Positions 26,709 through 35,505 of a DNA stretch of 64,000 bases are shown piece by piece. The first letter of the stretch is position 1. Every line of letters starts with the position of its first letter. Source of the DNA: Sandaracinus amylolyticus (lineage in GTDB: Bacteria > Myxococcota_A > Polyangia > Polyangiales > Sandaracinaceae); contig NZ_CP011125.1 in assembly GCF_000737325.1 (NCBI RefSeq), positions 7,874,001 through 7,938,000 on the forward strand, given 5' to 3'. Below the pieces are notes generated by a model. The model saw only the letters and a list, made by a program, of their open reading frames with translations. It searched no databases and was not told the DNA's origin. Made by a program: the position numbers and the translations under genes.

Positions 26709-29705
26709 ATGATCATCGTTCTGGCAGCCCGCGGAGGCGGTGGTGGCGAGCTCGCGCACGTGCTGCGCCTGCTCGGGTGTCGAGTGGAGAAGTCGCCCTC
26801 GAGGGAGGTCGACGAGGCGCTGCTCGGCGCCGCCGACGGCGTTCGCGAGTGGAGCGACCCCGATGGTCTCGCGGACACGATCGCGAATCCGCCGAGCGAG
26901 CTGGTGGACCGAGCGCGCCGCGCACTGCCGCGCTCGCCGCTCGTCGTGTTCCACGACCCCCGGCTGTGCCTGACGCTGCCGGTATGGCACTCCGTCGCAG
27001 ACAGCCCGGCGTACGTCGTCCTGCATCGCCATCCCTTCGCGGCCGCCGACACGCTGCGCCGCGAGGAAGGAGTCCCGCTCAGCGCCGGGCTCGCGATGTG
27101 GCAGCTCTCGATGCTGAGCGCGCTCCACCACTCTCGTGGGGCCGCGCGCCTGCTGGTGCGACACGACGACCTCCGTCGCGACCCGCTCGGCGTGGCTCGC
27201 GCGCTGCACGAGTTCCTGGGAGCGCGCGGCACCACGCTCGCCTCGCTCGACGAGATCGGCACCACCGCGCGCGACGAGCCCGAGCGCACGTCGGACGCAC
27301 AGCTCACGCGGGCGCAGCTCGATTTGCACGAGGCGTTCCGCGAGCGTCGTTGGCCCCTGGTCGACGACGACGATCCCTTCGGGCTGCTCGCGAAGGACCC
27401 GCTGCTCCTGATGCGGCGCGCGAACGAGGCAGCACGACCGGATCACGGCTCAGGAGTCGCGTCCGAGCTCGCAGCCGAGCTCGGACGCGCGCGCGCTGCC
27501 GCGAGGCATCTCGAGGTGCGTGCGCGTCAATCGGCCGGACGACTCGAGCACGCGGAGGCGGAGCGGGCTCGTGCGCAGCGGGCGCTCGACGATCTGCGAG
27601 ACGTTCTGGCGCGCGAGCGCGAGCAGCGTGCGGCGTTGGAGCGCCAGCTCGCATCGCTCGTCGGAGGTCAGGAGCAAGTTCCGGCGGTGATCGCGAGCCC
27701 CGAGGAGCGATTGCGCCTCTCGAGCTCCGCACTTCGGGTGTTCGCCAAGACGCTCTATCGCGAGTGGACGTCGACCGAAGGTGTGCCGTACGGCGGCCTC
27801 CGAGACGCCCCTCCCCTGCGCGTGATGGTCGGCACGCTGCACAGTGACGAGAACGAATTCGAACAGTGCGTCGAGTCGGTACGCAAACAGCGCTATTCCC
27901 GCATGAAGCACGAGATCTTCTCGGGCCTCGGGAAGAAGGAATCCGTCGCGACCCTGATGACGGCGTTCCAGCGGAGCGACTGCGATCTGCTGATCAAGGT
28001 CGACGCAGACATGGTGCTGACGTCCCCGGATTTCGTGGAGCGCATCGTCCGCGTGTTCCAGGCGAACCCGGGAATCGATCTGCTCTCGGTCGCGATCCTC
28101 GACTTCTTCTCCGGCGGTCCGATCCAGGGAATCAACGCGTATCGGAAGACGGTCGAGTGGAGCAACGAACGGCAGGACTCGCTCTTCACCGATCACACGC
28201 AAGTGCCTAGCCGCAAGCGTCTCGTCGTCTGGCCGACCTTCCTGCGCGACGCGGTGCACGCTCCGAATCCGTCGCCGTTCCAGGCCTTCCACTTCGGCGT
28301 CCACCGCGGCCTCAAGACGCTCCAGCTCTCGAGCGCTCGTTACCACGCGGCGCGCGCCGAGGAGCAGCTCGCGTATCTCGAGAAGACCTGGGATCACTTC
28401 CAGCTGCGCCGCGAGCTGCGTCTCGGGCTCGCGTGCCTCGGCTTCGAGCTCGCGCTCACCGGCTGCTACTCGTTGGAACAGCTGGACTACACGAATCCCT
28501 CGCTACGAGAGTCCTTCGCGCCGATCGACCAGCTCGACGTCGATCGCGTCGAGGCCGCCGTGGTCGAGCTGCGCTCGCGCCGACTGCAGTTCGAGCACGT
28601 GCAGCGCGTGCGCGACAAACGGCGCGAGCTCGTGGCGCAGCACCAGGCACCCGTGCAGGCGATCGTCGCTCTGCTGCCGCACACGAAGGTGTTCGGCGGA
28701 GTGAATCGCTTCTTCGAGCTCGCGCGACAGTTCGCGAAGCTCGGCGTGCGCTTCGTCATCGCACAGCCCGAGAACCGCGAGACCCAGGTCGCCGGAACGC
28801 GCTCCGACTACCCCGATGTCGAGGTGAAGCTCTACTCCGAGGTGATCGATCAGGAGTGGGACGTCGTCCTCTGCGGCGACGCGTTCGGGGGCGTGATGCT
28901 GACGATGCCGCTCTTCCGCGCGAAGGTGATGGCGGTCTACCTCCTGAACGGCTGGGGTCGCAGCCCGCTCAATCACGCGCAGATCGCCGCGGTGAATCCC
29001 GACGTGATCATCGCGAACTCCTCCTACTCCGCGGCACAGTACGTCGGGTACGCGCCCACGGTGGTGCCCGGCGGCGTCGACCTCGAGACGTTCCGTCCTC
29101 CGCCGCAGCGCCGTCCGCGCGGCCCGCGACTCAAGATCGGCGCGTATCCCGGGAGGCGCAAACCGAGCAAACGCTTCGAGGACACCCTCGAAGCGTGCGA
29201 GAGCCTCCACGCTCGAGGCGTGCCGCTCGAGCTGCACGCGTTCGACCAAGGGCCGCTGCACCTCGACGTGAAGTTCCCCGTGGTGTTCCACGGCGCGCTG
29301 CAGAAGGAACGCGTCCGCGAATTCTTCTGGGACATGGACGTGATGGTCTGCGCCGAGGAGGACGGCGGTTGGTCGAACCCGGCCGCCGAGGCCATGGCGT
29401 CCGGGACACCACTCGTCTGCACCGACGCGGGCACGATCGACTACGCGATCCACGAGGAGACCGCGATCGTCGTACCGCGCCGAGACCCGGCGGCGATCGT
29501 GGCGGGCATCGAGCGCCTCTATCGCGACCCGGAGCTCGCGGAGCGCTTGCGAATCGCCGGGCTCGCGCGCATCCGCGGCTTCGGCTGGCCGCAGGTCGCG
29601 CGCGACCTGCTCGATGCGCTGCAGGATGCACGTCCCGACCCCGAGGGCCGCGCGGTGAAGAACGCCCTCGCGCTCGAGCGCCTCGCCGCGCTCGGAGTGC
29701 GCTGA
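26709..29705 (+). CDS. Sulfotransferase-like/GT2/GT4 three-domain fusion
   Basis: 998 residues. (a) 1-225: sulfotransferase-3-like fold; MIIVLAARGGGGGELAHVL corresponds to the MIIVLGMHRSGTS loop of that family but residues 8-13 are RGGGGG, and HDPRLC (82-87) replaces KDPRLC; VVLHRHPFAAADTLR and LLVRHDDLRRDP follow normally. (b) 250-320: coiled coil. (c) about 350-640: GT2 transferase with DAD (432-434) in LLIKVDADMVLTSPDF. (d) about 655-985: GT4 domain with GGVNRFFELARQF, ANSSYSAAQY, VVPGGVDLETF, AYPGRRKPSKRFED and NPAAEAMASGTPLVCTDAG. Two active-looking transferases joined to a decayed sulfotransferase would coordinate several steps of repeat assembly. ATG 26709 behind GGAG at 26700; the longer frame to 26370 is shadow. 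Confidence 0.85.
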   Translation: MIIVLAARGGGGGELAHVLRLLGCRVEKSPSREVDEALLGAADGVREWSDPDGLADTIANPPSELVDRARRALPRSPLVVFHDPRLCLTLPVWHSVADSPAYVVLHRHPFAAADTLRREEGVPLSAGLAMWQLSMLSALHHSRGAARLLVRHDDLRRDPLGVARALHEFLGARGTTLASLDEIGTTARDEPERTSDAQLTRAQLDLHEAFRERRWPLVDDDDPFGLLAKDPLLLMRRANEAARPDHGSGVASELAAELGRARAAARHLEVRARQSAGRLEHAEAERARAQRALDDLRDVLAREREQRAALERQLASLVGGQEQVPAVIASPEERLRLSSSALRVFAKTLYREWTSTEGVPYGGLRDAPPLRVMVGTLHSDENEFEQCVESVRKQRYSRMKHEIFSGLGKKESVATLMTAFQRSDCDLLIKVDADMVLTSPDFVERIVRVFQANPGIDLLSVAILDFFSGGPIQGINAYRKTVEWSNERQDSLFTDHTQVPSRKRLVVWPTFLRDAVHAPNPSPFQAFHFGVHRGLKTLQLSSARYHAARAEEQLAYLEKTWDHFQLRRELRLGLACLGFELALTGCYSLEQLDYTNPSLRESFAPIDQLDVDRVEAAVVELRSRRLQFEHVQRVRDKRRELVAQHQAPVQAIVALLPHTKVFGGVNRFFELARQFAKLGVRFVIAQPENRETQVAGTRSDYPDVEVKLYSEVIDQEWDVVLCGDAFGGVMLTMPLFRAKVMAVYLLNGWGRSPLNHAQIAAVNPDVIIANSSYSAAQYVGYAPTVVPGGVDLETFRPPPQRRPRGPRLKIGAYPGRRKPSKRFEDTLEACESLHARGVPLELHAFDQGPLHLDVKFPVVFHGALQKERVREFFWDMDVMVCAEEDGGWSNPAAEAMASGTPLVCTDAGTIDYAIHEETAIVVPRRDPAAIVAGIERLYRDPELAERLRIAGLARIRGFGWPQVARDLLDALQDARPDPEGRAVKNALALERLAALGVR

Positions 29706-29720
29706 GCACGGGAGGCCGTG

Positions 29721-31013
29721 ATGCGACCCATCATCTCGTTCTCTCCTCTCGCGCGCGAAGCGGTCGAACGATTCGCGACGGCCCTCGAGCGCTCGGTCCC
29801 CGAGCGCCCGCTAGCGCGGCTCTCCGCGCGGCCGGCTGTCTCGGTCGTCATTCCGATCTTCAACGCGCCCTACGCCCTCGATCGGTGCCTGCGATCGATC
29901 CGGACGTCGGACACGCCCGAAACGACCGAGATCGTGCTCGTCGACGATCACAGCAGCGATCGCCGCGTGGACGATGTCTGCACGGCGTTCGCGGCGAGCT
30001 GGCGCCGCACGAAGCACCTGCGGAACTCGCGCAACCTCGGCTTCGTGTCGACGGTCAATCGCGGCATTCGCGAGTCGGCTCCGGATCACGACGTCCTGCT
30101 GCTCAACAGCGACACCGAAGCCACCCCGGGGTGGCTCCCGCGCCTGAGCGTGGCAGCACACCTCGATGACGCGACGGCGTCGGTCTGCGCGCTCAGCAAC
30201 GCCGCCGGCGTGTACTCGGTCCCGCGTGCCTACGGCGACCACGAGCTGCCCCCGGGCGTCACCGCACCGATGGCGCAGCGCGTCCTCGGCTTCGTGTCGG
30301 AGCGCGCCCTGGACCCGGTGCCGAGCACGTCCGGGTTCTGCATGCTCATCAAGCGGCGCGCGATCGAGCGCGTCGGGTATCTCGACGACAAGCTGTTTCT
30401 CCGCGGCTACGGCGAAGAGAACGACTGGAACGAGCGCGCTTCGCGCGTGGGGCTGGTGCACCGCGTCGACTGCTCGCGCTTCATCCTGCACGCGCGGGGG
30501 CTCTCGTTCGGTGCGGCGAGAGAGCAGCTCAAACGCAAGAACTCGCGGATCCTGCAGGTGCTCCATCCCGGACACGCTGCGGCGCTGCGCGCGTGGGAAA
30601 AGCAGGACGCGCTCGGCACCGTGCGAACGCGCTATGGCGCACTGCTCGACGAGCTGCGGAACGCTTCGGAGGCCGCGCGCCGCGCGTTCTTCGAGGCTCC
30701 GGTGTCGCTCGTCGTCGGCACCGATCCGCCGCCGGGCGGATGGGACGATCGCGGCGCTCGGATCAGCGTGCTTTGTCGCGCCGACGGAACGGTCGAGATC
30801 GACTTGTTCGGCGTGGCCCGCGCTCGACCGCCGGGGCTCGACGCGCGCCGCGCGGTGTTCGAGCTCGCCTATCGGTGGGATCCGACGCACCTCGACGTAA
30901 GAGAGCCCGAGCTGCGCGACCGTCTGCGCGACGTCGCCGGGATCTTCGGCCTCGAGAAATCCTTTGTGGAGCCGGCATCGATGAACGGCTCCACCGAATC
31001 GAGCGAGATGTGA
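29721..31013 (+). CDS. GT2 glycosyltransferase
   Basis: 430 residues. GT-A fold family 2 enzyme: SVVIPIFNAPYALDRCLRSI, EIVLVDDHSSDRRVDD, LGFVSTVNRGIRE, and the DxD-type LLLNSDTEATPGWLPRL; GFCMLIKRRAIERVG and GYGEENDWNERA give the acceptor and catalytic base region (rhamnosyl/galactofuranosyl transferase-like). About 150 extra C-terminal residues form a beta domain beginning at FEAPVSLVVGTDPPPGG. GGGAGG (29710-29715) is an ideal five bases from ATG 29721; a GTG three bases earlier is less well placed. TGA overlaps the ATG of the next gene by one base. Confidence 0.9.
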   Translation: MRPIISFSPLAREAVERFATALERSVPERPLARLSARPAVSVVIPIFNAPYALDRCLRSIRTSDTPETTEIVLVDDHSSDRRVDDVCTAFAASWRRTKHLRNSRNLGFVSTVNRGIRESAPDHDVLLLNSDTEATPGWLPRLSVAAHLDDATASVCALSNAAGVYSVPRAYGDHELPPGVTAPMAQRVLGFVSERALDPVPSTSGFCMLIKRRAIERVGYLDDKLFLRGYGEENDWNERASRVGLVHRVDCSRFILHARGLSFGAAREQLKRKNSRILQVLHPGHAAALRAWEKQDALGTVRTRYGALLDELRNASEAARRAFFEAPVSLVVGTDPPPGGWDDRGARISVLCRADGTVEIDLFGVARARPPGLDARRAVFELAYRWDPTHLDVREPELRDRLRDVAGIFGLEKSFVEPASMNGSTESSEM

Positions 31014-31936
31014 TGACTACCCGACATCGGATCGTAAAGTATCCTTGGCACACGGCGCACGACTACGAGCTCGCCAAGCTCCCGCACGACTTCTTCTTCA
31101 TTGCGGGCACGTCGCGCAATTGGCACACCGATCAGCGGCCGATACCGCCCTCGATCACGTGGGTGCCTTCGCACGACGCGATCGAGTCCGACGTGATGAT
31201 CCTTCACGTCGACCAGTGGACGTACCACGAGCCTGCCAAGCGCTTCTTGTTCCTGCGCATGCGTGACGCGTATCGCGGCCCGAAGATCGTCATCAATCAC
31301 GGCTGCAACATGGTCGACGGCTGCTCGTCGGCACAGATGCGCGAGCTCATCGGCGACTGCCACATGGTCGCGAACAGCAAGACCGCGCACGAGCTCTGGG
31401 CGGTCCCCAGCTCGACGTACATCCATCACGGGATGAGCGCGGAGGAGTGGCCCGCGACCGACTACGCGAACCACAACGTGCTCCACGTGCAGCCCTTTTC
31501 ACAGCAGCACGGAAAGTGCCGAAACGTGGCGGCGATCCCGCGTGCCGAGGAGCGCGTTCCCGTCACGTGGGTAGGGCGGGACGTCAAATTCGCGAGCTTC
31601 ACCAAGTACCGACAGTTCCTTCGGTCGAGCTCGATCTTCTTCCATCCGAGCTACGCATCTGCGAACCCGCGCGCGCGCACTGAAGCGATGCTCACGGGCC
31701 TCGCGATCGTCACGACGGACTCGCACGGGGAGAGCGAGTACATCCGCAATGGGGTGAACGGCTTCTGCAGCAACGACATGGACGAGCTGCTCGATCATCT
31801 CGAGTACCTCTATCGACATCCGCGGGAAGTCCGGCGAATCGGGCGCGCGGGTCGAGCCACGGCGCAGGAGCTCTTCGGAATCAACGGCTACATCGATCGG
31901 TGGAACGCGCTCCTCGCGCGCGTCGTGGGTTTGTGA
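31013..31936 (+). CDS. GT4-like glycosyltransferase, lower-GC gene
   Basis: 307 residues. Single-chain GT-B type: N-terminal KYPWHTAHDYELAKLPHDFF and ILHVDQWTYHEPAKR; C-terminal VTWVGRDVKFASFTKYRQF, SSIFFHPSYASANPRARTEA, MLTGLAIVTTDSHGESEYI and NGVNGFCSNDMDELLDHLEY, the standard GT4 donor-binding and C-terminal segments. It uses more A/T-ending codons than genes outside the locus (for example the opening region of the gene), which supports recent acquisition of this part. ATG shares one base with the preceding TGA; its own TGA shares one base with the next ATG. Confidence 0.85.
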   Translation: MTTRHRIVKYPWHTAHDYELAKLPHDFFFIAGTSRNWHTDQRPIPPSITWVPSHDAIESDVMILHVDQWTYHEPAKRFLFLRMRDAYRGPKIVINHGCNMVDGCSSAQMRELIGDCHMVANSKTAHELWAVPSSTYIHHGMSAEEWPATDYANHNVLHVQPFSQQHGKCRNVAAIPRAEERVPVTWVGRDVKFASFTKYRQFLRSSSIFFHPSYASANPRARTEAMLTGLAIVTTDSHGESEYIRNGVNGFCSNDMDELLDHLEYLYRHPREVRRIGRAGRATAQELFGINGYIDRWNALLARVVGL

Positions 31937-33924
31937 TGCGTATTTCTTTCTTTCCGTTCGGCCCGATTTCCCAGGCCAGCGCGCGATTGCGCGCGCACTA
32001 CATCGCCGACGCACTGCGGGCTCGCGGCCACGACGTCGAGATCGACGCTCGACCCGACGCCGAGCTCGTCGTCTTCCAGAAGAAGCGCAACTTCGCGGCG
32101 CTCTTCGAAGCGAAGCGCCGCGGCGCGCGCGTCGTCTACGACTTCGATGACCACTACCTGCTCGACGACAGCGGTGCGCGCGACGAGATCCTCAAGATCG
32201 TGAACCTCGCCGACGTCGTCACGGTCGGCTCGCACGAGCTGCTCCAGGCAGCGAGCGCATACCACCCGAACGTTCGTCTCTTCGAGAACCCGATCGACGT
32301 GCTGCCCGGCGCCGCGCGGAAGTCCGACTACGACTGGCGGAGCCGCCTCGCCTGGTTCGGGAACCGCACGAACCTCGTCGCGCTCGACGCGCTCGACCTC
32401 GCGCTCCCGGTCACGACCATCACCGCGCACGGCGACATCGAGTGGGCCCTCGAGACAGTCGACGCGCACATCGCCGCGGCGGACCTGGTGCTGCTTCCCG
32501 TCGAGCAGAGCGCATGGACGCTCGCGAAGAACGCGAACCGGCTGTTCAAGTGCGCCGCGCTCGCGGTCCCCTTCCTCGCAGCCGATACGCCCGAGCATCG
32601 CCGGGCCGTCGAGGAGCTCGGGTTGCCCGAGTGGTTTCTGGTGGGTGACCGGAGCGCGTGGCGTGACGCGATTCGCTCGATCGAAGCGCGATATGACGAG
32701 CTCCCGGAGCTGATGCGCGCAGCATCCGTGCGGGCGCACGATGCTTTCGGTATCGAGCGGCAGGCCGAACGCTGGCTCGACGCGGTCTTGGACCCAATCG
32801 AGCCGGGGGTGCGTGCGAGCGAGGTGACGCGGCGTTTCGCGCGTGGCGTCGACGTCGTCGTGCTCGCCGAGCGCACGCCGGATCGCACTCAAGCGACCCT
32901 CGCCAGTGCACGAGCGGTGGGCTGTGAGTTGAGCTCGGTGAGCACGATTTCGGCGCTGCCAGCTCCGGGATCGACTGCGCCGGCCGCAGCGGACTTCTTC
33001 GACATCTACCCGGCGCTCGCCACGCGCATCGGCGGATCGGCGGCCGAGCACACGTTGATCGTCCAGGCGGGCGTCGAGCTGCGACCCTCGGTGATGGCGG
33101 AGCTCGCGCGCACCGCCCACCCCGATCGCGTAGTCATCCTGCGGCCGCAGATCGGCCCGTCGCAGGACCCGACCGTGCCCGTGAAGCCTGGCACGTTGGT
33201 CGACGAGCCACCGCAAACCGTGCCGGAGCTCGTGTCGGAGCCCTTCCTGCCGCTCGCGCTGCTCGTGCCTGCGCAGGTTTGGCACGAGCACTCGATCGAC
33301 GTCGCATCCGGGGCGCTCTGGGCGTGGGACCTGCTGCTGGACCTGGCGGCGAAGGAGCGCGAGCCGATCGTGCTCTCCGCGCCGGTGAGCCTCGTCGCGC
33401 CCGAGACCTACCGAGCGACGCCGATCCACGGTCATGCCGCTCATCTCCAGCTGACGGCGCCCGAAGTCGCGGCCGAGCTTCCGAACATGACGACGGAATG
33501 GCAGAGGCTGCGCTCGACCCTCGCGAGCCACGTGGTGGAGCGTCACCGCGCGCTGTTCGAGCGGTGGATCGCGTTGGTCGCTACACGGCCGTACTCGCAC
33601 GCCGCGACCCCCTCCTCGGAGAACGCGCAGAACCAGATCGCGCGCCTGTCCGCGAAGCTCGCGGAGAGCAGCGCCAACACGAAGCGGGCGCTGAAAGCAC
33701 AGGCCAAGCAGCAGCGGAAGATCGACGAGCTCGAGGCCGAGCTGAAGCGCTACGTGAAGAAGCGCGCGAAGACGCGCCGCTTGCCGACCGACTCGAGCTC
33801 CCCGGGCGAGTGGCGCCAGCTCGCGCGGGAGCTCTCGCACCTGTCGGGCACGCTCACGCGGGCGGCGGCGGCGAGGATCTTCTCGCTGGCGCGACGCGGC
33901 TCCTCTCGGACGTCCGGCGACTGA
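31936..33924 (+). CDS. GT4-like glycosyltransferase with coiled-coil tail
   Basis: 662 residues. N-terminal 280 residues are GT4-like: RISFFPFGPISQASARLRAH, VVYDFDDHYLLDDSGARDE, AWFGNRTNLVALDALDL, NANRLFKCAALAVPFLAADT. About 300-560 is a second alpha/beta region (VDVVVLAERTPDRTQATLAS) of unknown kind, perhaps a decayed GT2 domain. About 565-625 is a lysine-rich coiled coil (LAESSANTKRALKAQAK, KIDELEAELKRYVKK). It is the last gene of the locus, followed 31 bases later by a strong hairpin. The shared YDFDDHYL/YDDLLF motif links it to the transferase at 23406. Confidence 0.8.
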   Translation: MRISFFPFGPISQASARLRAHYIADALRARGHDVEIDARPDAELVVFQKKRNFAALFEAKRRGARVVYDFDDHYLLDDSGARDEILKIVNLADVVTVGSHELLQAASAYHPNVRLFENPIDVLPGAARKSDYDWRSRLAWFGNRTNLVALDALDLALPVTTITAHGDIEWALETVDAHIAAADLVLLPVEQSAWTLAKNANRLFKCAALAVPFLAADTPEHRRAVEELGLPEWFLVGDRSAWRDAIRSIEARYDELPELMRAASVRAHDAFGIERQAERWLDAVLDPIEPGVRASEVTRRFARGVDVVVLAERTPDRTQATLASARAVGCELSSVSTISALPAPGSTAPAAADFFDIYPALATRIGGSAAEHTLIVQAGVELRPSVMAELARTAHPDRVVILRPQIGPSQDPTVPVKPGTLVDEPPQTVPELVSEPFLPLALLVPAQVWHEHSIDVASGALWAWDLLLDLAAKEREPIVLSAPVSLVAPETYRATPIHGHAAHLQLTAPEVAAELPNMTTEWQRLRSTLASHVVERHRALFERWIALVATRPYSHAATPSSENAQNQIARLSAKLAESSANTKRALKAQAKQQRKIDELEAELKRYVKKRAKTRRLPTDSSSPGEWRQLARELSHLSGTLTRAAAARIFSLARRGSSRTSGD

Positions 33925-33954
33925 AGGGCCGCAGCGGCGCTCCGGTGCCATCGA

Positions 33955-33983
33955 CGCGCGCGCCCCGGCTCGGGGCGCGCGCG
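33955..33983. terminator. GC hairpin ending the capsule operon
   Basis: A perfect 13-bp stem (33955-33967 with 33971-33983) around a GCT loop lies 31 bases after the last capsule gene and before the stop of the convergent methyltransferase gene, so it can serve both. No T tract. Its extreme stability favours a terminator or 3'-end block over a regulatory role. Confidence 0.65.
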
Positions 33984-34043
33984 CGCCGATGCTCGTCGGT
34001 GGGCACGATCGACGAGGTGCTCGGTCGAGCGTACGCGGATGCG

Positions 34044-35066
34044 TCAGCGCGCGTGTCGCTCGATGTCGAGCACGACCCGCAGCTTCTCGAACACCGGCTG
34101 ATCGAACATCACGCTCCGCTTCGAGTGGATCGCAGCGTCGAACACGAGCGTGTCGGTCGGCGCGTCGATCGGCACGATCTCCGAGTGCGAGCTGTCCGCG
34201 ACGGGACGGATCTGCTCGACTTCGAACGACGAGAACCCGGCTTCCTCCAGGATCGTCCGCATCCCGTCCGCCGTGACGTGGTGCGGGTGGACCTTCCAGT
34301 CCATCCACGCGAACTTGAGACCCGCGGTGCGGAGATACTCCTCCGCGGTGAAGTCGGGGTTCTGGATGAAGATCGAGCGGCGCGTCACGCGACGCGCCTC
34401 GCGGAGCACGTGCACCGCGAGCTCGCGCGGAACGTGCTCGAGCAGCTCGGTAATCACCGCGATGTCGAACGCACCGTCGTGAAAGGGCATCCGCGACGCA
34501 TCGGCGCGAACGGCGAAGATGCCGTTCGCCCGCGCACCGAGGAGCCGGTCCTGGTGGAGGTCGATGCCGACGACCGCGCACGGGATACTCGGATCGAACC
34601 GCAGCACCTTCGATTGCTCGTCGAGGACGCCGCGCAGGTGCTTGCCGGTCTTCGTGCCGACGTCGAGCACGAGCGTGCGGGCCGGGCGAGCCGATCGCGC
34701 GACGTGTGAGGCGCTCGCGCCGGGCGCGCCGTCGACGACGGGCCGCCCGAGTTTGCTCATGAGCCACGGCACCTCGGCGACGATGGGGTACTCGCGTGCT
34801 CCGCCCGACACGCGTAGCGCGTCGCCAGCGCGGGCGAGCGGTTGCCGCGACTCGGGATCGACGAGCAGCGCGAGCACGTCGTCGAGCGTGATGGGAACGA
34901 GATCGATCGCGCGATTCTCCGACCTCGGCGTGTCGACGTGCCGCGCGTCCGTCGCGATCGCCGCTGCGCCCTCTTGCGAGAGCCGTTCGCCCGCGTTCGT
35001 GAGGAAGCGCCCGAGCGTGCGCAGCCCGCGGGAGACTTGCTTCTTCACACGCGTCCTGAGTCCCAT
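34044..35066 (-). CDS. Trm112-like/SAM methyltransferase protein
   Basis: 340 residues, ATG 35066 (the frame upstream of it is open but not protein-like). An N-terminal helix is followed by a Trm112p-type segment, ALLVDPESRQPLARAGDALR to YPIVAEVPWLM (about 55-105), common before methyltransferase domains in sugar-modifying enzymes. The class I domain has LVLDVGTKTGKHL (motif I), VVGIDLHQDRL, FAVRADASRMPFHDGAFDIAV (motif III-IV, in two parts: RADASRMPFHDG, AFDIAV) and EHVPRELAVHVLREARRV. It lies immediately beyond the capsule operon in opposite orientation and probably methylates a capsule or lipid sugar, though that is only from context. Confidence 0.8.
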   Translation of the reverse strand: MGLRTRVKKQVSRGLRTLGRFLTNAGERLSQEGAAAIATDARHVDTPRSENRAIDLVPITLDDVLALLVDPESRQPLARAGDALRVSGGAREYPIVAEVPWLMSKLGRPVVDGAPGASASHVARSARPARTLVLDVGTKTGKHLRGVLDEQSKVLRFDPSIPCAVVGIDLHQDRLLGARANGIFAVRADASRMPFHDGAFDIAVITELLEHVPRELAVHVLREARRVTRRSIFIQNPDFTAEEYLRTAGLKFAWMDWKVHPHHVTADGMRTILEEAGFSSFEVEQIRPVADSSHSEIVPIDAPTDTLVFDAAIHSKRSVMFDQPVFEKLRVVLDIERHAR

Positions 35067-35505
35067 CGCGCGCGAGCTTGGCGGCGGCGACGGCACGGAG
35101 CAAACGAGGTTGGCAGCGCGTGCGAATCCGACACCGAAGTGGTCGAGAAGGACCGCTGGGACAACTTCCACATCCGGCTGTACCCCAGGGCGCACAGACG
35201 GGATCGATCGCGATCTGGCGGGACCAGGTCTGGGGTTCGCGCGCAGCCCGATCCCGCGGCGAACGCGAGCCACACGGAGCTTCAGTGGGGCTTCGCTCCG
35301 ACGCACACGCCGGGCAACGCCCCCCCACACGACGGGCATGCCTTCGTGCACTTCGTGATGGTTTCCGTGAAGCTCACGAGCACCCCTCGGCGATGCCGGG
35401 CTCTGATGCGTTCACGACCGGCGGAGCAGGCCGCGCCTGCCCGCTCGACGCGCCGCGCGCCCCTTCCCTCTCCGCACCGGATGTGCGAGATCACGCGGCC
35501 CAGCG
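35067..35505. other. Intergenic region, 439 bases
   Basis: No gene is supported between the methyltransferase start and ettA. Frames here are short or lack start and SD signals. It holds the divergent promoters of both genes, but I cannot place them: no hexamer pair stands out. Base composition is slightly lower in G+C than the flanks, as expected for a regulatory region. Confidence 0.5.

Noticed and set aside
35067..35505. Possible short gene in the ettA/methyltransferase intergenic region
   Set aside because: Frames are short, lack SD and recognisable sequence; one + strand stretch with Trp/Pro/His runs could be read as protein, but not well enough to call.
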